Below are positions 58,228 to 64,000 of a stretch of 64,000 nucleotides of DNA, in pieces. The DNA is from Bog-756 sp963837805. GTDB lineage: Bacteria; Actinomycetota; Acidimicrobiia; Acidimicrobiales; RAAP-2. The stretch spans positions 248,001-312,000 of the forward strand of contig CAWIOU010000023.1 of the NCBI GenBank assembly GCA_963837805.1, in the 5' to 3' direction. The notes below the pieces were generated by a model. It worked only from the letters and a program-made list of their open reading frames with translations. It did no database searches and was not told the origin of the DNA. Each line of letters begins with the position of its first letter. Within the stretch, counting starts at the first letter, position 1. The position numbers and the translations under genes are program-made.

Positions 58228-59304
58228 GTGGAGCGAGCCACCGTCGACATCTACGAGGACCGGGGGCTCGAGTGGGCCGCCACCCACGCCACCGCCGGGC
58301 GCCGGGCGGATGCCGAGTCGTTCGCCACCCGGGCGGCCCCGGACGCCGTCCGCCTGGACGTGGGCTGTGGCGCCGGGCGCTACCTCCCCCACCTGGGCAC
58401 CCCGGCCATCGCCCTCGACGCCTCGGCCGTCATGCTGGACGCGTGCCGCGACCGGGTCCCCGGCGCCCGCTACGTCCGGGCCGACGTCGAGCACCTCCCG
58501 TTCGCCCGCCACTCGATCGGCGGTGCCTGGTCGTGGATGACCCATCTCCATGTCCCCCGCCGCCGGCTGCCGCTGGCGCTGTGGGACCTGCACCGGGTGC
58601 TGGCCGTCGGCGCCCCGTTCGACCTGCAGGTGCTCGAAGGCGAGTACGAGGGCGATGCCCTCCCCGGTGACCACCTGGGAGCGCGTTACTTCGCCGGATG
58701 GACACCGCCACGGCTGGCCGACCAGGTCACCGGGGCGGGCTTCGACGTCGAGCCCGGCTCGCTGGTCGTATCCGGGGACGAGGTGCGGCTGCGGGCGATG
58801 CGGGGCCGCACGCTGGCCGACACGGTGACCGACGGGATGCGCCTCCTGATGTGCGGGGTCAACCCGTCGCCGTTCTCGGCCGACGCCGGGGTCGGCTACG
58901 CCCGACCGGGCAACCGGTTCTGGAAGGCGGCGCTGGCCGCCGGCATCGTGGACCGGGATCGCGATCCGATCGACGCCGTGCTCCGCCACGGCGTCGGGAT
59001 GACCGACTTCGCCAAACGGCCCACCCGCACCGCGGCCGAGGTGACCGTCGACGAATACCGCGCCGGATTCGCCCGGGTCGAGCGACTGGTCGAGTGGCTG
59101 AAGCCGGGCGCGGTCTGCTTCGTGGGGCTGTCGGGATGGCGGAGCGTCGTCGATCCGAAGGCGGTGGCCGGCCTCCAGCCCGAGGGCATCGGCGGGCGGC
59201 CCGCCTACGTCATGCCCTCGACCAGCGGTCTCAACGCCCGCACCTCGTTGGCCGAGCTGGCCGATCACCTCCGGGCCGCCGCCGCGGTGGCCGACGGCGA
59301 CTGA
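58228..59304 (+). CDS. SAM methyltransferase fused to Mug/TDG-type DNA glycosylase
   Basis: A 358-residue fusion. Residues ~1-195 are a class I methyltransferase: LDVGCGAG (44-50), AIALDASAVMLDACRDR, VRADVEHLPFAR. Residues ~195-350 are a mismatch-specific uracil-DNA glycosylase: GVNPSPFSADAGVGYARPGN with catalytic-type Asn212, then MTDFAKRP, FVGLSGWR and the C-terminal PSTSGLNAR loop (usual form NPSGLN). No stop lies between the two parts, and RTLADTVTDGMRLLMCGVNP is a normal Mug start. The methyl acceptor is unknown. GTG 58228 follows the second KdpE gene by 25 bases. Confidence 0.85.
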   Translation: MERATVDIYEDRGLEWAATHATAGRRADAESFATRAAPDAVRLDVGCGAGRYLPHLGTPAIALDASAVMLDACRDRVPGARYVRADVEHLPFARHSIGGAWSWMTHLHVPRRRLPLALWDLHRVLAVGAPFDLQVLEGEYEGDALPGDHLGARYFAGWTPPRLADQVTGAGFDVEPGSLVVSGDEVRLRAMRGRTLADTVTDGMRLLMCGVNPSPFSADAGVGYARPGNRFWKAALAAGIVDRDRDPIDAVLRHGVGMTDFAKRPTRTAAEVTVDEYRAGFARVERLVEWLKPGAVCFVGLSGWRSVVDPKAVAGLQPEGIGGRPAYVMPSTSGLNARTSLAELADHLRAAAAVADGD

Positions 59305-59343
59305 TCCAGTCGGTGCCGGCCGGCCCACCGGTTCGGGCCCTGG

Positions 59344-59766
59344 TCAGTCCGCCCACGGACCGACACCGCCGAAGCGGTCGGGCGTGATCCTGACCACGTA
59401 CCCCAGCGACGGGTCGTCGACCGGTGGGAACTTCACCCCGGGCCCGAGGTAGACGGCGGCCAGCCGCTGCAGCAGCGGGGCGGCCCCTCCTTCGACCACC
59501 TCGCCGGTCCCGTGGACGACCAGGTAGTGGTCGAGCCCCCGCTCGTTCCTCCCCTGGGCCTCCATCGACAGGGCCACACGCGGGTCGCGCCGGAGGTTCT
59601 GCACCTTGCGCCACGCCGACATGTGACCGGAGACGATCTGATTCCCGTCGATGCCCACCCAGACCAGGGAGACCTGGGGACTCCCGTCGGGATTGAGTGT
59701 GACCAGGTGGGCCAGTCGGCCGGCCAGCAGCACCGCAGCCACCTGTTCGGTGATCGCCGCGCTCAT
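59344..59766 (-). CDS. PPOX-class F420-dependent oxidoreductase
   Basis: A 140-residue split-barrel flavin/F420 protein of the pyridoxamine 5'-phosphate oxidase superfamily (TIGR03618 type). HLVTLNPDGSPQVSLVWVGI, SAWRKVQNLRRDPRVALSM and the C-terminal VVRITPDRFGGVG are typical. Members reduce or oxidise small molecules with F420, a cofactor common in actinobacteria. A second such gene lies at 60934-61361. Confidence 0.88.
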   Translation of the reverse strand: MSAAITEQVAAVLLAGRLAHLVTLNPDGSPQVSLVWVGIDGNQIVSGHMSAWRKVQNLRRDPRVALSMEAQGRNERGLDHYLVVHGTGEVVEGGAAPLLQRLAAVYLGPGVKFPPVDDPSLGYVVRITPDRFGGVGPWAD

Positions 59767-59791
59767 CTGCGCATCGCCCCGCCGTGGGTCG

Positions 59792-60091
59792 TCATCCGAT
59801 CCCCTCGACCCGGGTGCAGTGGTCGACGACCGGCGGCGACTCGAAGTACGGCCCGATCAGTGAACGCCATTCGGCGAAGGCCTCCGATTCGCGGAAGCCG
59901 ACCATGTGATCCTCGAGCGTCTCCCACTCGACGAGGAGCAGGTACCGGTCGGGCGTCTCCACCCCGCGGTGGAGGGCCAGGGAGATGAATCCGGGGCAGG
60001 CGGCGATGACCGGCCGGGCCCGGACCATGGCCGACTCGAACTCCGACCCGGTTCCCGGCTTCACCGTGACGAGGGCGTGCTCGAGGACCAT
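59792..60091 (-). CDS. Antibiotic biosynthesis monooxygenase (ABM) domain protein
   Basis: A 99-residue ferredoxin-fold protein: LEHALVTVKPGTGSEFESAM, CPGFISLALHRGVETPDRYL and LLVEWETLEDHMVGFRES. The family includes heme-degrading and quinol monooxygenases and many uncharacterised small enzymes; no heme ligand can be pointed out with confidence. It shares direction with the PPOX gene, 25 bases apart, so they probably form a unit. Confidence 0.85.
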   Translation of the reverse strand: MVLEHALVTVKPGTGSEFESAMVRARPVIAACPGFISLALHRGVETPDRYLLLVEWETLEDHMVGFRESEAFAEWRSLIGPYFESPPVVDHCTRVEGIG

Positions 60092-60207
60092 CGGCCAGAA
60101 CCTACCGCCTGTGGGCGGGGCGCTGTTCCGCCGGACGGAATACCGACGGACGCCGGGCGTTGCCCACTCGTAGAGGCGAACAGCTTCGGGAAACAGGAGT
60201 GTGCACG

Positions 60208-60918
60208 GTGAAGGTGGAGATCTGGTCCGATGTGGTGTGCCCGTGGTGCTACGTGGGCAAACGGCAGTTCGAAGAGGCCCTGTCCCGCTTCGACCACCGC
60301 GACCAGGTGGAGGTCGGGTGGCGGAGCTTCGAGCTCGACCCCGACGCCCCCACCCGGGCCGGTGTGCCCATGAGGCGGGTCCTCGAGCGCAAGTACGGGA
60401 TGACGCCGGAGCAGGCCGACGCGGCCAACCGGCGGATGACCGAGGTGGCGGCCGGCGTGGGCCTCGAGTACCACCTCGACGACGTCCAGCGCGGCAACAC
60501 CTTCGATGCCCACCGGCTGATCCATCTGGCCGCCGGGCACGGTCTGGCCGATGCCATGGAGGAGCGGCTGTTCGCCGCCTACTTCACCGAGAGACTGGCG
60601 GTCGGGGACCGGGCCACGTTGGCCGGGCTGGCCGCCGATATCGGACTCGACCGTGACGAGGTCGAGACCGCCCTGCAGGGCTCGGACTTCGCCGACGAGG
60701 TGCGCGGGGACGAGGCCAGGGCGGCCGCCCTCGGGATCAGCGGGGTGCCCTTCTTCGTCATCGACGAGGCCTACGGGATCTCCGGGGCCCAGCCGGCTGA
60801 GGTGCTGCTCGGAGCACTGGAGCGGGCCTGGTCGGAATCGCACCCGGCCACCACGCCGGCCTCGATGGCGGCCGTGGCCGAAGGACCGGCCTGTGCCGAC
60901 GGTGCCTGCCCGGTCTGA
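60208..60918 (+). CDS. DsbA family oxidoreductase (FrnE-like)
   Basis: A 236-residue thioredoxin-fold protein with the active-site EIWSDVVCPWCYVGKRQF (CPWC), helical insert, and the cis-Pro loop GISGVPFFVIDEAYGISG; the FrnE group acts as disulfide isomerase or oxidoreductase on small thiols and proteins. No signal peptide, so it is cytosolic. The C-terminal CADGACPV pair of Cys is unusual and may be an extra redox site. GTG 60208 is used, eight bases after CAGGAG; a GTG at 60199 is possible. Confidence 0.9.
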   Translation: MKVEIWSDVVCPWCYVGKRQFEEALSRFDHRDQVEVGWRSFELDPDAPTRAGVPMRRVLERKYGMTPEQADAANRRMTEVAAGVGLEYHLDDVQRGNTFDAHRLIHLAAGHGLADAMEERLFAAYFTERLAVGDRATLAGLAADIGLDRDEVETALQGSDFADEVRGDEARAAALGISGVPFFVIDEAYGISGAQPAEVLLGALERAWSESHPATTPASMAAVAEGPACADGACPV

Positions 60919-60933
60919 GCCGGTGGCGCCCGC

Positions 60934-61361
60934 TCAGGTGCCCGGCATCCCGTAGGCGCGGGTGGCCGACAAGGTGGCCACCAGGCGACCCTGCTTGACC
61001 ATCTCCCCCCGAACTCGCCCCAGTCCGGGTGCTCACCCTGGGCCAGCCGGTACATCTCCACCAGTTCGTCGACCACCGGATCGTCGGGGGCCGCCGCCAC
61101 CGGCGACAGGGCGCCCTCCCCGTCGAGCACGACGTAGGCGAAGAAGTCGTCCCGGGTGACGTGGAGCGAAGCCCGAGGATCGCGTCGGAGGTTCCTCGTC
61201 TTGGCCCGTGTGTCGGTGACCGAGATGCGGACCGAGTAGTTCGGACCGGACAGGTAGAGGATGTTGGAGAGCTGCGGGCGCCCGTCGCTCCGCATGGTGA
61301 CGAGCACGCCCCGGCGGTGCTCGGAGACGAACCGGAACCCATCGTCCAACGAAATGCCCAT
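60934..61361 (-). CDS. PPOX-class F420-dependent oxidoreductase (frameshift as read)
   Basis: A 142-residue split-barrel protein: VLVTMRSDGRPQLSNILYLS, TRAKTRNLRRDPRASLHV and VVDELVEMYRLAQGEHP. The frame breaks in a run of six C (61005-61010; G on the coding strand): one more base continues as EMVKQGRLVATLSATRAYGM, the family's normal end. Unrepaired, the frame runs on into the DsbA gene's antisense. Start ATG 61361. Confidence 0.85.
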
Positions 61362-61394
61362 CGGCTCACCGTACCGGTCGGCGTCGCCCGGCGC

Positions 61395-62895
61395 TCAGGC
61401 CAGGTCGAGCCGGCCTCCGGCCACCCGGGCCCGGGTCCCGATCAACTCGTTGGCCACGGCGTACGCGGCCAGGTCGGCGTCCTCGCTGATGGCCACGCAC
61501 CGGACCCCGCCGGCCGTCTGGCACAGGGCCACCGTGCGGACCGGGTCCATCCCGTCGTAGGTCACCGTGTAGGTGACGACCGTGGCCTCCCCCCGGTAGC
61601 CCTCGAGCGTCTCGACCACGTCGACGATACCGGTTGCCGCTTCGCCCTCGGCGGCCAGATCGGCCACCAGTGGGGGCCTCCCGTCGGGCCGGGCCGACCA
61701 GGCCCCGATGCCCGGCTTGGTCAGGAGACCGCTGACCGTGGTGACCATCCCCAGCGCACCCGGCTCGGCCCGGAGCCGCCCGATCACCTCGACCATCGAC
61801 TGGAGCACGAAGTTGTTGAAGGGCCCCCCGGCAAAGGCCATCCCTCCGGTGACTGTCGGAGCCGTCGACCGGTCCAGCCCCAACTCGCGCTGCTGAACCC
61901 GGACCGCGGCCGGAAAGCAGCTGTAGGCCTCCAGGATCTCCGCCTCGGCCACCGGGCGCCCGACCCGGTCGGCCACTGCCCGGCCCAGCACCCCCATGGC
62001 CGGCCAGGCATGGGTATGGCGCCGGCGGAGCAACGAGACGGCGTGGCTCGACTCGACCCCGGCCAGGGGGAACACCCATCGGTCGGTGGGCACCCCCCAC
62101 CGGGTGGCCACCTCCACCGAGCACAGGATGAGGGCGGCGGCCTGGTTGACCGTCCACTGGGTCGAGTGCCACTTGTTGTACGGGAAGGCGAGCGGGCGGT
62201 TGGATGCCGACGGGGTGTCCAGGGTGAGGGCGTCCATCGGAGCGGGGAAGGCGGCGGCGGGGTTGTGGCGGGCCACCCGGTTGAATCCCTCCCACAGGAG
62301 AGCGATCTCCGATCGGTGGTCGGCCAGGGTTCGGGCGTCGAACGAACGCAGGGCGTTGTCGATCATGGCGTACTGCTGGACCGGGTCCCACAGTCGGTGG
62401 GCCACCTCCACCGGTTCCATCAACGGGCCCGGCCGGCGGTGCACGACGTCGGGGACCGCCCCGGGTTGGGCCGTCTCGGCCTCCTCCGAGCCGGCAACGG
62501 CCCGGTCACGGGCCCACCGCTTGGCTTCACCACCCACCACCGCGGCCACCTCGGACTCGCCGGCCAGGATGGCGCGGCAGGGCGTCGTTGATCAGCGCCT
62601 GCTGGGGGATGCCCAGCTCCACCAGATGGGTGCGGGCCGAACCCGCCCCCACCCCCTGGGCCACCAGCCGGGCCGGATCGGGATAGATCCAGCTGCCCTG
62701 GGGGACGGCCAGCCGATCGATCCGCGGGAGCAGCCGACCGCCGGCGTCACCTCCGGCGTCAGCTGCGGCGGTGACCAGTGCCCGGGTCATCAGTTCGGTG
62801 GCCTCGGCGTCGCCCGAGGCCGCGCCCACCCCGACCAGGATCGGCGTCCGCGGGTCGAGCGAGGCGGGCCCGACCGGGGCCCGGGGTGGGCTCAC
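61395..62895 (-). CDS. Thiolase-like protein (TLP1 type; frameshift as read)
   Basis: An acetyl-CoA acetyltransferase-like protein of about 499 residues. N-terminal frame: DPRTPILVGVGAASGD, VPQGSWIYPDPARLV, GIPQQALINDAL. After one extra base near 62575-62580 the frame continues AILAGESEVAAVVGGEAKRW through AYSCFPAAVRVQQRELGL and VTGGMAFAGGPFNNFVLQ to a C-terminal OB-fold-like region (VTYTVTYDGMDPVRTVALCQ), the layout of mycobacterial thiolase-like protein 1. The usual catalytic Cys position is unclear, so it may bind CoA esters without thiolase activity. GTG 62895 overlaps the DUF4031 stop. Confidence 0.85.
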
Positions 62896-63218
62896 CGGTC
62901 CGCCGGCGTGGAGGTCCCGGCCGGGGATCCGCCCGCCGCGGTGTTCCCTGTGCGGCGCGCACGCATCATCCGGCCCACCTGCCGCCAGGTCACCGCCACC
63001 GCCCCGAGGTCGAGCGCCCGCTGCCGGGAGCGCTCGGGCAGGTCGTAGTGGGCCTGGTGGGGACGGCTCGCCTTGTGCTGGAACCACTCCCTCTTCATGC
63101 CCAGGCGGGCCGCGAATGCGTGCAGTTCCTCGTCGGTGTCGGCAACCAGGTGGGACCACCGGTCGTCGACCGGGCCCAACCGGGCCGGCTGACGCCAATC
63201 ATCGAGGTAGACGGTCAC
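62892..63218 (-). CDS. DUF4031 domain-containing protein
   Basis: A 108-residue protein starting MTVYLDDWRQPARLG and carrying HLVADTDEELHAFAARLGMK and HYDLPERSRQRALDLGAVAV, the conserved stretches of the DUF4031 family (small, mostly actinobacterial and proteobacterial, unknown function). Its stop overlaps the thiolase GTG (GTGA), suggesting co-translation. The short tail is Gly/Ser/Pro-rich. Confidence 0.85.
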   Translation of the reverse strand: MTVYLDDWRQPARLGPVDDRWSHLVADTDEELHAFAARLGMKREWFQHKASRPHQAHYDLPERSRQRALDLGAVAVTWRQVGRMMRARRTGNTAAGGSPAGTSTPADR

Positions 63219-63234
63219 CGAAGAGGGGCGGTAC

Positions 63235-63585
63235 TCAGATGATCCGCCCGGTGCCGCCGTCGTCGGTCACCACCGGTAGCCCGGTCGCCTCCCAGGCCAA
63301 CATCCCGCCCCCCAGGTTGCGGACGTCGAAACCGGCTCCGGCCAGGCTGGCCGCCACTGCCCCCGACCTGCCCCCCACCCGGCACACGCAGACCACGGTC
63401 CGGTCGGTGGGGATCTCGTCCAGCCGGTCGGGGACGAGACCCATGGCCACGTGCACCGCCTCACGCGCGTGCCCGGCCTCCCACTCGTCGTCCTCCCGCA
63501 CGTCGAGCAGGAAGGCGCCCCCGTCGACCAGCAGTCGACACGCCTCCGGATCGATGTCGACGACGGCAGCCGGCTCGGAAGTCAC
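63235..63585 (-). CDS. Rhodanese-like domain protein
   Basis: A 116-residue single rhodanese domain: FLLDVREDDEWEAGHAREAV and the active-site VVCVCRVGGRSGAVAASLAG with the sulfur-carrying Cys (CRVGGRS), then LGGGMLAWEATGLPV. It moves sulfane sulfur between thiols. GTG 63585 is chosen; the open frame extends to 63630 without support. It lies 16 bases upstream of the DUF4031 gene on the same strand. Confidence 0.9.
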   Translation of the reverse strand: MTSEPAAVVDIDPEACRLLVDGGAFLLDVREDDEWEAGHAREAVHVAMGLVPDRLDEIPTDRTVVCVCRVGGRSGAVAASLAGAGFDVRNLGGGMLAWEATGLPVVTDDGGTGRII

Positions 63586-63658
63586 CGCATCACCGTACCG
63601 GAAGCCCTGCCCGCGGCGGGAGCCGGACACCGGCTCCCGCCGTCCCGGTATCCCGGGC

Positions 63659-64000
63659 TCAACCGGGCAGGTGCATCAGCTCGATCCGCACACCGTCTGG
63701 ATCGGTGCAGTAGAGGAAGTCGAGCCGGTTGCCGGCCAGGTCGAAGGTCGTCCGGGTGTCGCCCACGACCGTCCCCCCGAGCCCGGCGATGGTCGACGCC
63801 ACGGCGTCGACATCGTCGACCCGCAGGGACAGGTGGGTCAGTCCCCGCTGGTTCATCGGCCGGCGGCCGCCGTCGCCCAGCGCGTCCGGGACCAGGTAGC
63901 CGAGGAGCTCGATGGTCACCCCGTCGCGGGAGATCATCCGCGACTCCAACTCGACTTCCTCGAGTTCCATGAGGACGCCGAACTCCTCGCCCACCCGGTG
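63659..64000 (-). CDS. VOC family (glyoxalase-like) protein, 5' end beyond window
   Basis: C-terminal part (at least 113 codons) of a vicinal-oxygen-chelate fold protein: GLTHLSLRVDDVDAVASTIA, and LDFLYCTDPDGVRIELMHLP with the metal-binding Glu. The gene continues past the right edge, where the reading frame is still open; a GTG at 63994 is probably internal. The substrate is unknown. Confidence 0.85.
   Translation of the reverse strand, partial: HRVGEEFGVLMELEEVELESRMISRDGVTIELLGYLVPDALGDGGRRPMNQRGLTHLSLRVDDVDAVASTIAGLGGTVVGDTRTTFDLAGNRLDFLYCTDPDGVRIELMHLPG

Noticed and set aside
58228..59304. Methyltransferase and glycosylase as two separate genes
   Set aside because: There is no stop between them and no good ribosome binding site before an internal ATG; they form one frame in this sequence.

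Overview
The window is GC-rich (third codon positions are almost always G or C) and densely coding, with many GTG starts and GTGA or ATGA overlaps. Together with a mycothiol-type DinB enzyme, an Rpf-like transglycosylase, two F420/flavin split-barrel proteins, DUF5679 and DUF4031 proteins, and a secreted protein built on 'VASDGGIFAFG' repeats, this points to an actinobacterium, most likely class Acidimicrobiia. The lineage is inferred from gene content; no rRNA gene is present.

Region 1 (1-15000, all minus strand) is a housekeeping block read right to left: tig, clpP, clpX, folC, ndk, mreB, mreC, mreD, mrdA, a B12-binding-like radical SAM protein, its DUF2344 partner, and the 5' part of an RNase E/G gene cut by the left edge. 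It couples protein folding and turnover, folate and nucleotide metabolism, rod-shape wall synthesis and RNA decay. No rodA lies beside mrdA.

Region 2 (15100-29960) is rich in signalling: a mycothiol-dependent-type enzyme, a glutathione peroxidase, a sensor-GAF-GGDEF-EAL protein, a 50-aa DUF5679 protein, Ppx/GppA, an adenylate cyclase-AAA protein, tRNA-Pro, a PAS-GGDEF-EAL protein, an MBL-fold hydrolase, DedA, and an orphan ParA coupled to a small zinc-ribbon protein. Region 3 (29999-44840) is mixed metabolism and envelope: the secreted repeat protein, tRNA-Arg/His/Lys, a sulfotransferase, an aldo/keto reductase, an aldose epimerase, SurE, Rpf, two alpha/beta hydrolases, a nitrilase-family amidase, ArfB, FAH, SDR, GNAT and OsmC proteins.

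Region 4 (45039-58202) is a potassium-uptake island. kdpFABC and a short KdpD (sensor half only) run leftward. From the same intergenic region a histidine kinase holding the other half of KdpD, a KdpE, a full-length KdpD and a second KdpE run rightward. A third KdpD-like membrane domain with no kinase (45039-45902) and a lipoprotein converge on the operon. A 17-bp direct repeat in the shared promoter region is a good response-regulator site. Region 5 (58228-64000) starts with a methyltransferase fused to a Mug/TDG-type glycosylase, then split-barrel enzymes, a DsbA-like protein, a thiolase-like protein, DUF4031, rhodanese and a partial glyoxalase-like gene.

Many otherwise well-conserved genes carry single-base frameshifts, often in G/C runs (mreB, folC, tig, the 16.6-kb sensor, lipoprotein, kdpF, kdpA, kdpB, both kdpD genes, the Kdp kinase, a split-barrel gene, the thiolase). 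kdpA alone needs about nine corrections that cancel to the original frame. This looks mainly like consensus error, so I annotate these as genes and mark the break points.
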